From contig NW_002476420.1 in assembly GCF_000189635.1 (NCBI RefSeq), positions 312,683-376,682 of the forward strand: a stretch of 64,000 bases of DNA, written 5' to 3'. Below the pieces are notes generated by a model, which ran no database searches, was not told the origin of the DNA, and saw nothing but the letters and a program-made list of their open reading frames with translations. Each line of letters begins with the position of its first letter. The stretch's first letter is position 1. Source of the DNA: Tetrahymena thermophila SB210. Lineage: Eukaryota > Ciliophora > Oligohymenophorea > Hymenostomatida > Tetrahymenidae. Positions 14,401-27,700 of the stretch are shown one piece after another. The position numbers and the translations under genes were made by a program.

Positions 14401-17100
14401 ACAAGTAATGAATTAGTCCCTTAAATTGGTGCAGCTTACTAGCTTTGCGATGTAGAAGAGCCATATTTACTCTTGTAAAATGCTAATTCTTGTTAAAGCT
14501 CTCTTATTATCTCTTTTTACTGATAGTAATCCAGTTCTTAAGTAATATTTTTACTGATTTTTCTTTTGATATGTGTTGCTCTTGATGCATAATTAAGAGT
14601 ATTTACAGTTTCTTCTAGAGACTGATAATTTTAAGATACACAAGCAATCATAACAGTTTTTGTATTACCTCCTAATAAAAGTAAAATACATTTATATCTA
14701 CAAAATTTATTTTGAAGTAATTAAATACCTAGAGTATCTTTGAGTATTCTAGTTAATTTTGAATCTCTATATGGAACATGATGACCAACTTTCCTCTTCT
14801 CAGATAGTATATTAATGCAGTTTCCTAGAGCCAAGAGACTCTTATTTATATTTGAGCCTTCTAGTGACCCTTTACCTAATTTTTAAATTATAAAAAAAAA
14901 TTAATTTCATACTATCATCAAAATAAATAAATTAAGAATAAATAAAAATCAATAATTTAATATATAAATAAATACCTGGCTTATCACATCCTTTTTCACT
15001 ACCTGCTAAATCGATAATTGTGAGTTTTGATGTTACTATTTCGTCTACTTAAGTAAGTGCGTTTTATTGTCTCTGGTAAATAGTTAAAATTAGTATAGCA
15101 TGCGATCTTGAAGAAAAAGAATTAGCTTAAGTTGGAGCTAGAGCTCTTCTTTAGTTTCCTTCTTGAATTAACTCATCAATCTATATAAAAAATAATTTAA
15201 ACAAATTATAACATGATTAAAATGATAATTTGAAAATAAAATATAAATTGATTTTAACTTAAAAAGGAAGTGCAATATATATTTATTGACAATGATGAAT
15301 AAAAATCAATAAAAATAATTTTAATAAAAAAAGCTCTTAAAAATGCAAAATTGAGCTGAAACAAAAGAATTTGTTTTATAGAAGGAATTATGAATTTTTA
15401 AAATTAATAAAATTAAATAATTTATTAAAGTGACGATTGATGGATGTTTGATTGTTTATTTGATGGAACCATAAATTGGTTCATTTATTGATTGATTGAT
15501 AAATCTATCTGCTGAGTTTTTTGTTGTTGTTATTTTTGTTATTGGAATTTGAAAATTTAAGTTATTGCATTTTATGATTTTAACTTCTTAATTAAATTGA
15601 ATAATAAGGAATTAAAATTTTGCTGATAATTAAAAATCAAAAAATTTGTTGCTATCTCTTTAATTATTGTATTACTTCTGTTAATAAATTCCTTTACAAA
15701 TTCTATGTTTATAATAAATATAGTGGTCCAATTTTTTAAGTGTGTTTGTTTGTTATTATTAGGAAAAAAATATTTTATTTATTTAATGAATTCAGCAAAA
15801 CGCTTAAAATAAATATTTGTTTAAAATAATGATTTACTTATGCTATGCTTGTTATTTGAAATTCTTTTAAATCTTAAACACATATGTTTTTGGTAATCGG
15901 GTCTTCGATAATGGTTAAACCCTTCGCGTTATTCTATCCGTTAAGCAAATCGCGCACGTTTTCATTATAAATTTCTAAAAAGCTAAATTTAAGTGTTGTA
16001 TTTTTTAAATCTAAATTTTATAATAAATATTCAATTGCTATGTAACAAATTCCCCTATCAGCGATATTTCTGTCTTGAAGATTACTGGAAATGCTAGGGA
16101 TATCTAAATTTGCATTGCAACTGCCGTTGCTGTAAATGTTATTTTATTGTGAAGAAATTGAATAGGTAAATGAATTGAACGGTTTTATCAAACCTCCGTT
16201 CCTGCCAAATATTGTGTGAGTTTTTCCAGAGCCAGTGATACCATAGGCAAAGAAAGTTGCATTGTAACCTTCCAAAATTCCATTCAAAGAAGGCAATACT
16301 GCTTTTTCAAATGTATCGTAGTTTGTAGAGTTTTCAGACAAAACTCCATCAAAAACATAAGCCTTTTCTCTTTTATCAATATTTCTATAATCAGGATCAT
16401 TAAGAAATATAATATTATTTTCTTCATCCACTTTTATTATGCTGCTATTCTAAATTTCTGTCTAATTTTAAACACTGCTATTGAAAACTTGAGTGTAGAA
16501 TTATGAATTATTGAAATTTGATCCTTGCTAAGTGGTATTAGCTGAGTTTCCACCATTCTGTTTAGAACCAAAAGGGGAATGATGAGGTGATGAAGAGCCA
16601 CAAAGGCTCGATAATTACTACTAATGTTAAATGCTTAAATTAGATGCTCTATATAATCTTTCTGGCTATTTGCGAGATGATAACTACTAATCATCTTTGT
16701 TTAGTGGTCTAACTCTAACAAATACTTGAAAGTTTTTTAAGTCCTGAATGCTCTCAGCCAATTCACTACTTTATGTATTTAACATAGTCCTAATACTAAC
16801 TAACGATTTCTTAATACTTATTGCTATCTGTAAGTCTAATTTGATTTAAGGGATGCTATCCTTATCACTAAATTTGAAAAATATTTTATGAGAGTTGTAT
16901 TTAACTTTGCTTGCCTTTAATTTTGTTAAAATTTTGTTGGCTTTGTACTTCTCCTTAAATTTTAATTATTTATAATGTAAAAAACAAATAATTAAATGCT
17001 TGTGTTTGTTTGTATATTAATTATTTTTCTTTCTTTCTTTTGATTTTTGATATTTAATTAATATTGCCTGCTCGCCCATCTCATTTGTTTTTTGTTCCAT
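11472..17100 (-). CDS. Kinesin motor protein, kinesin-8-like signature
   Basis: The gene encodes a predicted ATP-driven microtubule motor of roughly 1,500 residues with about six introns. Motor motifs appear in order: [12 protein letters not shown], the P-loop [12 protein letters not shown] (about residue 288), [15 protein letters not shown], switch [11 protein letters not shown], switch [10 protein letters not shown], then [41 protein letters not shown] and [13 protein letters not shown]. The last block resembles kinesin-8 (KIF18/19). Subfamily assignment is an inference. The frame is open from ATG at 17100 and adds about 105 residues before the next in-frame Met at 16785, so an N-terminal extension precedes the motor. 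Ser/Asn-rich inserts lie after RVRPLNK and after the P-loop. The tail has a coiled coil, then a Gln/Asn/Ser-rich region with a tandem duplication (12800-13253), and ends at TGA 11472-11474. Intron 15181-15837 is unusually long. Confidence 0.9.
12800..13253 (-). repeat. Two ~75-residue tandem repeats in the kinesin tail
   Basis: Repeat A (about 13022-13253) and repeat B (about 12800-13021) are read in frame on the minus strand. Shared blocks are QQEQQKKN.SG, VKN..I.NLF.QQ, SQNQKQK and SLTPL.KDL.NYDS. The units differ mainly in a Ser run versus a Gln run in the middle. This is a duplication inside one exon. Confidence 0.8.
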
Positions 17101-18702
17101 TCAAAACGAAAGAAGGCTATTAAAAGAAATAATCTATATCTAAAGTAGATTGTTTTTATAAATGAATGTGTATGTGTGTATGTCTTTACCTTTTCTTTTT
17201 TGTTTATTTGCATTTAATTCTTTCCATTGCTCAATTAAAATTTGTATTGAATATTTTTGAATTTACAAAAACTAACAATTAAATCTTTCCAAATAAATAA
17301 ACAAACAAATATAGAGATAATTAGATAGGCTGAACAAAGAATGAAATCAAGCTATCTTTTTCTAATTTCAAATTGAATTAATAGAATTTCTTATTTATAT
17401 GATTGACACTCCTTATTTTATTTTTTTTTAGTTTTAATTTAAATCAAACCCGCCATACATAAATTTTATTTTTAGTAAGATTTACGGTTTAAATAAATCT
17501 TTTTGAATATTTGAATTTATAAAGTAAATTAATTTGAATAATTATTTAAATTCTTAAAATAAAACTAAAATATTTTATTTGTAATTTTCTTCAATAAAAT
17601 TTAATAAAATTAAAGATTTTCATTTTTTATTAATACAATTTGTTATAAAATATTTTGAAATAATTCATATTTTTTATAAATTGATTGGAGTATTTATTTA
17701 AAAGGCTAGTTATTTTTTCTCTATTAAGAATAATAACTTCAATAATTCAGTAATCTGTCACTAAAAAAAAATAAATATATCCATTAGTAAAATAAAAATT
17801 TTACAAAAATCTATATTTTTTAATATTTATATATTGGTTAGCATAATATTTAAACAGCTTTAATTTCACGCTGAAAACTACCAATAAAATTGATGAAAAA
17901 GAATTGAGTAATTAATAAAAATGAAGGTGACTGTATATAGATTTTATTGTCATTTTTATATTTGTTCATTACTGTTACTGGTTTGGATTAAAATATATAG
18001 AATGTTTATATAATTTTCATTCTTAATTTAAATACCTATATTATTTGCTAGCTCTTTATTGAGTTGTATTGAAATATCAGATTTTCTAAATTTTTTTTTG
18101 GGTATTTTATGGTAAACAAACTTATTTTTAATAGTATCTTATAAAATATATATTTTTTTAATTTTTTTAACTTATATTTTATTCTCTCCATTCTATTTTT
18201 TTCAATTGAAAGGGTTCGAATATTTATGGAATTTATTTTGCCTCCGTTTTTCAAAGCTTCCATGAATATTTTTTATTTACTTTTTAAATAATTAAATTTC
18301 AAAAAAATAAATAAAATTTAATATAGAATTATGAATGAATAGGCAAATTGAAGTTATATAGATAATATTTACATTTATTTTTAACTAATATCTTATAAAA
18401 TATATATTTATTTTTATTTATAAAGTGTTTTGAATAATTTTTTATTTTTTTATTATATGAAATTGCTGTTCTATTAGATGGATAAAAACATATCCTTAAA
18501 ATTTTACTAAGTAAACTATTTTTCTAGAGTACCTAAATTTGAATATAGTATTTTATTTTATTTTTGGTATAAAAATAAGTTAGTTATTTATTTTTAATTA
18601 TTTTAATTAGAACTAACTAAAGTTTTAGGATAATAAACTCAAAACTAATCCATTTTATTTATTTTAAGTTTGATAGCATAGCATTCATTATTGATTGATT
18701 TA
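17101..18702. other. Gap between kinesin and ARM-repeat gene
   Basis: AT-rich sequence between the kinesin start and the end of the giant ARM-type gene. It includes the weak minus-strand ORF at 17739-18263. Nothing else is supported. Confidence 0.55.
17739..18263 (-). CDS. Doubtful small ORF, 174 codons
   Basis: In the ciliate code an ORF runs from ATG at 18263 to TGA at 17739-17741. Its first codons (MEALKNGGKINSINIRTL) are less AT-rich than the surroundings. The remainder is Lys/Ile/Phe-rich and looks like ordinary intergenic composition. No domain, signal peptide or similarity is recognisable. It could be a first exon of a small gene with introns, or chance. With only one stop codon, open frames of this length arise easily in such DNA. 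Confidence 0.2.
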
Positions 18703-21700
18703 TCACTTATTTTTTATACAAACCTCCAGACTCTTGGAAATATCAACTAACTCCCTTATTTTACTATTTAGAAGAACTTTTCTGAGATATGCAAATTTAT
18801 CTGTAAATTTAAAATCCATTAATAAATTTATTAATTAATTCGATATTAAAAAAAATAATTTATTTATTACCTGACTTAATTACTTCAGTTTTCTTTCCTT
18901 TGTTAGAGAAAATGTTAATAAGTGTTTCACCAATATACTTGCAAAACAAAAATCCAGGCTATTTATACACATTTATGTATTCAAGATCTAAAACCTTTAA
19001 AAATATATCATGATTTTATAGCAAGAGACTTCTCCATGATGAATCATTTTTAGATTTATTTTAAATTATAATTAAGCAGAACATAAAATTAAGGACAATG
19101 TGCTAATATTCGCTTTAATTAAAATTAATTTTTGAGAATGTTTATTTAAAATAATAAATAAATGAATAAATGTTAGATTACGTTAAAGGCTCTTTAAAAT
19201 ACTCCCAAAAGAAGGAATTTGAAATGGATTTAATTCCTTCATAATTTCTTACAGGTCTCTCTAAGAACTTCCAAATCATAACAGCATTCAAAGGAATAGG
19301 TGCTATCTTTTCTAGTTCAAGTTGCAGCTATGTAACTCTACTCTTTATTTTTTATTTACGGAGAGTTCGGTTGGCAAGCATTTTAGACAAGTTGCTTTAG
19401 CTACTCTTTCTTCTATTATTTTACTTTTGAGAATTAACACTTTCATGAGTATAATTGTTCTGCTTTAAATATTAAGATTGCTGACTGAATTAACTACTGT
19501 TTTGATTAGGTTGTTATATTTATGAAGCAGATGTAGTTTAAGCGCCTTTTTCTTAGTTTTCTTGGGAGAAACCTGCAATATGTCTTGCACTATATGTTTT
19601 TTGACTGTTGTTTTCTTAGCTTTACTAGCGGTGATTCTAAAGGCTTATTTAAGAATTTTACCTTAGCAAAGGAGAATTTACATCAATTGACTTTTACTAG
19701 CTTAACTTATGGTTAGGATAATGCTTGGAGTCTGATTTTCTTAAATCTCTCAAACTCTAGTTTACTGGTATTTTTTTATTTGTGCTAGAAAAAGGCGACT
19801 CATCTCCTTGCTTTGATTGCTTGTCTATAAACTCTTTAAAATTATTTTGAACTTATTGCTACTAATCTTCACCGATATTTTCATCTGTTTAAGATATAGA
19901 TTATACTTCTTCTTCCTCATCATGGTATTTAAATTCTTTTTCTAAACCTTCAATTTCTTCATCTTTCAGTATGTCTTGATATTCCTCCAAGAGTATTTTT
20001 AACTCCTATTCTTTATCTTGAATTTCCTTGAACATTCTCACATGTTCTATCATTAAAACTCTTAGCTTCTTCATGATGAAATCCTTCACTTCCATTTTAT
20101 TTTCTATTAAATTAGATTGAAATTTAATAAAAAAAATATTCTTAAAAGCCTTTACCTTCTTAAATGTGATTTTTGAGGATAATGTATAGCACTCTAGATT
20201 ACAAATGGAGATCTTATTCACAAATTTGGAATAAAATATTATATAAGTTTTGAGAGATGACTATCCCTCCCTTTTCTAAAACTAAATCTGTAATAAACTC
20301 GATTATCACGTTTTTAGCATTTTAAGTGTCAATTTATGGTTGTTCCTTCATAAATTTAAGAGAAGAAAGCATTTAATTATTTTCTACATCAAGGAGCACT
20401 TAAAACACATGCTCTAATAAAGCAATCAGAGGCTCTATATCAATTTTTATTTCTTGTTTAATCATTTACTAATTAGTTTCTTTGATAAGAACATCAAGTT
20501 CCAGCATGAGGTTCTTTAAATAAATGAGTCCATTTATTTCAGCAAAGTTAGTCAATGTGTTGTAGCAGAACATTTAAATAGTCTATTTTTATTTATTTAT
20601 TATTCGTATTAGAATAAATCATTTTATTTTAATTAAAATTAATTTACCTTTTTCTTTTTAATGAGACCGTTGATAAGTATTTTTATATTTTACTAATCAA
20701 GTAGACTGTTTTAGAGTTTCTAGAAGTAGCTCAGCTAATTGATAAAAATCACATTTACTTTGAGGATGCTATTTAATTCATTTTATTTAATTCTTCTCTC
20801 TTCAAGAAACTATTTATTTAATTTATTAAAAATTAAAAAATTCGTTTTAAGAACAATTAAAAATTGTATGAAAATTAATCAATTGTGTACTTTTTCTTTT
20901 TGTTCCGAGTCAGTAAATGAATTTAACTTTTCTTCAAATTCTAAAATGCGAATACAACAAATAAAGCTAGTTTATATGATATCTGAAGGTTTAATATTTT
21001 GTTCACTTGAGAGCATAGAAGGAAATTCAGTGAAATAAACTAGCAAGATTAAAGTTTCAAACACTAAAATTAAGTTATTCATGTCTAACTCTTGCATGCT
21101 TTGAAATAAATTACAAAAAATAAATTAAATAAAAAAACAATTTTAATTAAAAAATGAAAGTACAATAGCTATGTAGTTAACTGAGATTCTCTATCTTATT
21201 CCTCATTGTATTGGTTATGAAGGCTACTGTAATCAGAATTTTATGTAAACAAGTTGCGATCAATAGAATCTATCAATCTTTTCAAATAAATATTGAAGAA
21301 TTCTATGTAGCTATTTAAATATTCAATCATTTCGTTATAGCTATCAATCAATTCTTTTTGATTCCTTATATCAATTGACAGTAAAAACTTTTTAATGAAA
21401 ACTAAAAAAAAGAATCTGATCATAGAATCATGCTAGAAATGATCTTGGTTTTGTTAAATGATTTGGAAAATCTTCTTAGCTAACCTAATGACAGCCTATT
21501 CCTTGATTTGCTTAAAATCAACCTTGGTAATTATGTTTAAAAAATTAACATAAACTTATCTATATCTGCTAGCAACCAAATTTAAATCTAGGCTTTTTTA
21601 ATCTTCTATAACTTTGTATTCGTTTCCCATGTTATTTATCATCAAATTGAGTATTTCTTCTAACTATACAAATTTAATCAAAATAAATATAGATTTATTT

Positions 21701-24700
21701 CAATAAATAATCCTACATGAGGTTGCATTTCAGGTTCATATTTCTCAAGAAGAATGTTTAGTGTTTAAAAAATACATTGACGAATCGTCAATTTATCCAT
21801 TAATCTAAACGTACTATCATTCAATTCAAAACTTTTCATCATCTCCATTATAAATTTGACTATTGGAAGACAAGAGCCTTCGTTTCTATTTATTTATTTA
21901 TTTATTTATATATTTTTTTTAATCCTTAAAAGTCCATGAATTAGTTAAATTTTAAATAACTAAAATATTTGTAAAAGCAAACTTATTTAACAAATCTATT
22001 CCAATTTTAATTTCATTCTAAAAAATCATTTTAAATGAAAAAAATATTTTTGATTTTTAGAAAGATTAATTAAAATCAATTATTTTAATTGATTAACTTT
22101 CTTTTTTAGATAAATTTGTTTTAAATAATATTTTTGTCCAAATTTACTAATTTTTATCTTCGATTTTGTTAATTTAATTTTAAAAATTAAAACTTTTTCC
22201 ATAAAATTAAGATAAAATAACAAAATTATTTCTTCATTTAAAATTAAAAAGGAAAATTAATTTTTAAAAAAATTCCATTTTAATCTAAATATTTTAAATG
22301 AAGCTAAGTTTTTTTAAATCAAAAAATTCACTCCAAATTTTCTCCAAGATTCTTTTTTATATTTTTTATAGAAATTGTAGAGATAATTTTTTAAAGCCAA
22401 AAAAAACTTTGGAAAGAATGAATTAAATTTCAAGATTTTCTTTTTTTGATAATTAAAAAAAAATTTTACACTCTAATGAGCACCTTGCTCATGTTCAGTA
22501 GCAAGTGAGAAATGATAAGAATAAATTTAGATATCTTTTCATCTTTTAATTATGGTTCAATTTTTTTCAAGACTTCATATATTGAGTAGAAATGGATGTT
22601 AACTATTCTATCATTCGATTCAGAGACATTTTTTTCTTTTGAATAAACAAGCTTAAACTTCATTTAGTTTTAATTGTATTAAGGTTAATCTTTTTGGAAG
22701 ATAGAGTTTACACAGTCTAATATCAACCCTAAAAGCTTGATTCTCTCTATAATAAAATTAAAGCTATTCTGATTTTTCTTCTCATTTTTCTTTTATTGCT
22801 TAACTTCTTCATAAAATAAATCGTAGTCTTAATAGTAATTGAGCTGCATCTTTATAATTTTTACTAAGCCATACTATTTAATTAATTCATAAATAATTTA
22901 AATTGATAAAATTCACTTAAGTCTTTTTGAAATTTACTTTTAATATTTAGCTTAGACACTCTCTTGAGTCAAAAAAGTTTTATAGTACTTCCCATATCTT
23001 AAAGTATCCTTCGAAATTATTTTCATCAGATAATTTTTATTCTAGTAAGAACTTAAACAGTTCCTAGAAGAGCACTTCGCTTTTTGAAATTTTCTTGATT
23101 TAATTAATTAAATGCATTATTTATTTCAACATATTAGTAAGTAATAAAAAAAAATTACATATTTTAAGGTTTTAATTTTAATGATTTTTTAAATTAGAAT
23201 GAGTGCTCTATCTAGAAGGGGATCATTGACTTAGCAGACTGATATAATCTTAAGAGTAACAAACTCAATTATATCTTCAACATATATTTGATAATCCTCG
23301 AATTTTGCATATTCAATCATATTTATTACTGCGATCAAGCTCTTTTCTACGTAGCTTCTGTCATATTACTAAACAACCATTTTAAACCAAATGAAAATAT
23401 CTTCAGATTTTATCCTGCTGTAAATTTCTTTTCCTCTTGCAATATGTAGAAAACCTTTAATATTTATTTAAAATTAAAGTTACTATTTTGGATAAGAAAA
23501 CTCAGTCATTATGAGCAACATACAAACAAATAAAAAAAAGAAGCAAATATAAATGTATGATAGATAGCACATAGTAAATGTGATTATTTAAGAGAAGAAA
23601 GAAAATATTTTTTACCTGCAAGAGCATATGAATAAAAGGGAAATGTTATTGATTTTTCATTGCTGAGATAATTGAAAAGATATTCAGGTATCTTAGTTGA
23701 AAGTATAAGTTTATGATTTTCTTATAATGAGCATACGTTTGCTATACATTAAAGAGTTTGACTTTCTCCTTTTTATCTAAGCTCACTCAAAATATCGTTT
23801 CTAGTTCTTTCAGCTCCTTTTTTAAGAATCATGATAAAGAAGCTAAAAATAAATTTATTCTCATCATTATCTAAGGGTGCATTTTTGATATCACTTTCGT
23901 TTGACATTATAGATACACTCTTGTTTAAATTACTTCCATTTAGGTTCATGTTTCCTTATTAAATTCTCAACAAATTTTAAATCTACTGTACAAATACTTT
24001 TTAAGTATCTTTATTTTTATCACCATCTTCTATTTACTCATTAGTTACATTTTCCTGTAAAAATTATTTAGTAAATTCATTAATTTAATTCAAGTTTATA
24101 TTTATTTTATTATTTTTACATCAAAATTTGCACTCGATTTTTGAACAACATCAGTAAACTTATATTTTTTTATTTTAAGAACCACACTTATTAGTCCAGC
24201 CAAATAGTATTCAAATTCCTTAATTCATTCATTTTAGTTTTTATTTTAATATAAATTAAGATGAAAATAATTAAAAAGAAATAAAAAATAACAATAAAAA
24301 GTTAGATTAATTAATAAATAAATTAGGAAATGATTCAATAACATAGAAAATCGTTAATGAAGATTAGTTGATCAACCATTTTTTAAATAAATAAATAAAT
24401 TAATTAATTAAAAAGTTTTAAATAAATAAATAATTTGATTAATAATTATTGAAAAAAATTTTGATCAGAAATAAATTAATTGATTTTGATTTTTAAATAA
24501 ATGAAATTTAATTAAATAATTCAATTAATAATGAAAAAATTAATGTAAAATTACTTTATTAAATTGAATATATTTCTTATATTTAATTTAGAGCTGGGAA
24601 AATAAGTTGGCATAACTATAACATGATTTTAAAATTTGTTCATTTTAGTAAAAGTTAGATAATGTGCAGATCACCTATGCTAGAATATTGTAGCTTTTGA

Positions 24701-27700
24701 TTTTACCGAGCCTTAGAGATAGGGTGATGAATTCATCGATTTACTATGAAATAAGGAATTGAGCTACTTCTTAATTTTAAGCTCCGAATAAAGAGCAGTT
24801 TGAAAGTAGCTGTAAAAAGAGCACAATAAATTACTCACCCTTAATCTAAATTTTTATATGAATGTTTTAAAAAGTAAAAAACAACTTAAAAAAGTACTCT
24901 GTTCTGTTCTTAGATTGTTTTTGGCTAAGCACTTTCTAGCTTAGAAATAATTATTTGATTAAACTTGAGAAGTTTAGTTAGTTATTCAGATAAATTACTA
25001 GTATTATTAAAGTAATATTCACTAGAGGTCATCTTTTTGAACACTTAGAAATAAGATAGCTTTTAATCTATGTTATCAAAAAATATTATGATGTTGATGA
25101 TTTGAACTGTAAGCTTAGTGTAATCTAATTGGATTTAAGAAAAATGCTCCCAGCTTGTCAGCTCACTTAGAATACGCCCTAAATGTCTAATAAAATAAGC
25201 AGATCTTGTTTCTAAATTCATTTTTATATAACTCATAATTTCTCTTGATATATCAAGCTTATTCATCAGCTTAGACTCTCTATTTTATGTGGTCTAATTT
25301 ATTGTTATTTAATTTAAATCTAATTCAAAAACAAAATATTTACATCTTGAGAGTTATCCAGTATATAAAACGTAGCTATTTGAAGTAATCTCACTTGCAA
25401 CGGTTTTTCACATTCGTTCACCATCGAAAGGGAATTTACTAAGTTTATATCATTTTCAAGCATGTGAAAGTTTTTATGGTTTAAACCTAACTAAATCATT
25501 GAAATGATCATATGATTTTGTTAAGTATCTTGTAACTAATCTTCTTTGTTTAAAATCAGCTCAAATATTTTCATGCAATCGTTTTTAATCATTATTTCGT
25601 GAACTTTCTTTGTAAAAGTAACATTCGCAAGTAACCCTTATATTTTTTCTTTCATATGAAGACTTGTTTTTTAGTAAATGAACACATTGTACAGGCATCT
25701 ATTTATTTTTTATATTTTTTCTTTATTTTAGCAAGTTAATTAAATTTTATTTAAATGCTTATTGATTAAATTAAAGTATTTTTTTGAATTACTTATTTAA
25801 TTTTTTTGTTTGTTCAAATTAATTAATTATTTATTTAATCGATGAATGAATGAATTAAATATTAATTTATTTAATCAAATTATTAATTTTTAATAAAATA
25901 ATTTGGATATTTAGAATGAATAACTTTACTTTAGAATGTCTTCTTATGCTATAAAAAAATGATAATCAGGATTAGCTGATATGTTTCCAAGTAGTCTTAT
26001 TGATGTCCATGTAAGTGAGTCGAAGCGATGTTCGATGAGGATTTCTTTGATTAATTGCATAACCTTGTTATGTTTAAGTAATAAATTTTAAACTTCTTTG
26101 ATATTGCAAAGATTAGCAAGGAAGCATAATAAAGCTTCTTATTCAGCTTTATTGCTATCTTGAAAGAGAGTTTTAAACTTTTGAACAAATTCTTCTAAAT
26201 TCAGAAAACTTTCAAAGAATTCTATGCTATTTTCGTAGTAGCTTACATTTGTAAGAAATGTATAGAGAGAAAATCTAAATTTAGTATCCTAATTTTAAGG
26301 TGTAATTAAAGTAGTTAAAAACTAGTCTGATATCTTAGTCATAAGAATCTGATTTTCTTTAAAAGACCTAGTAAAGAGAAAATAATTAATTTTAAATTTA
26401 AATATTCTAAAAAAATTTATTTTTACTCAAAAAAGGATTTGTCTTATAGTAAGTGGTTCATTATGTTCAAAATAAAAGTTTAACACTAAATATCACTTAT
26501 TTCATTAAACAATTGATAAGCTAACTCTATTGATTTTCTTACTGCTGGTTCATTTTTTAGAGCATAATTTTATATCACCAAATTATGGAGAATTTTTAGG
26601 AAACCAGTGTTGATTTGAAGATTCATAAATTTAGTGCAGGTAACGTTATTGTGCATGCAATTAAGAATATCTAAAATATCCTGCTTATTTTTTTAAGCGA
26701 ATTCTGAATCTATAAGCAAGTTACTAGCCATAAGCACACAAATCATTAACTGATTATAAAAGCTTTTTCTTTGTAGCTTTATTTTTTCAAAAATTAAATA
26801 AAAATGAGAAAACTCGCTTGAATGTTTAAAATTACTAATTGAATATCTTATTCAGATCTCTAAATAATTGTTTTGACAAGCTAAATAGTTTTAGATTGAG
26901 AAACTGCTTTAGCTAATCCGAAATCGCTTTTTGTCATATTAAGCACACATAACAAGCTTGCATTCACCAAGGAGTTGTTTGGTTTCTTTTCAGATATTTA
27001 CTAGTAAAGGAAGTTGAACACAAAAGGGTAAATTCTAAATAATTATTTGAAAAATCTTTTGATGAAAAAAATTTTAATTTTTTAAATTACTGTTCATCTA
27101 ACGTAGAGCTATTAAAAAGAGGGAGTGAAGTTATTTAAGCTAATAATCTTACTAAATCTGTAAATGATATTATTTGCTTTAATTTAAAATTAATTAATAA
27201 AATAATAAGTAAATAAATAAATAAAAAAAAAATACTTTTTCTGACCATATTTTAAAAATTAAATTAATGAGATTTTCATCAAGTATTTATTTCAAAAGTT
27301 CTGGTTATTTAGAAATGTTTGCTAGGAGAGTGCAGCAATTAGGAACTATATTGAGACTCCAATCCTTATAGTTCATTAAAAATTTTTTAATCAACTTAAC
27401 CACATTACTACTCTTAAAGTAATCTCTGCTCTTTTAATTTACAATTTAAAAAAATTAATATTTTCTTAAAAATATTTTATAAAAAACTTAATGAATTACT
27501 ATAATCAAACAAACAAATAAATAAATATTTTTAAAATAAAAAATAGATGAATTTATATTTAGAAATATCCTTTGAATTTTAATTTCATTATGAAAAAATT
27601 GAATCAAAATAATTTATTAAAAAAGTTTTAAAAAAAATAAATAAATAATATTAAAAGTTAAAATTAGAAAATTTGAATAATTAAATCAATTTTTATATTT

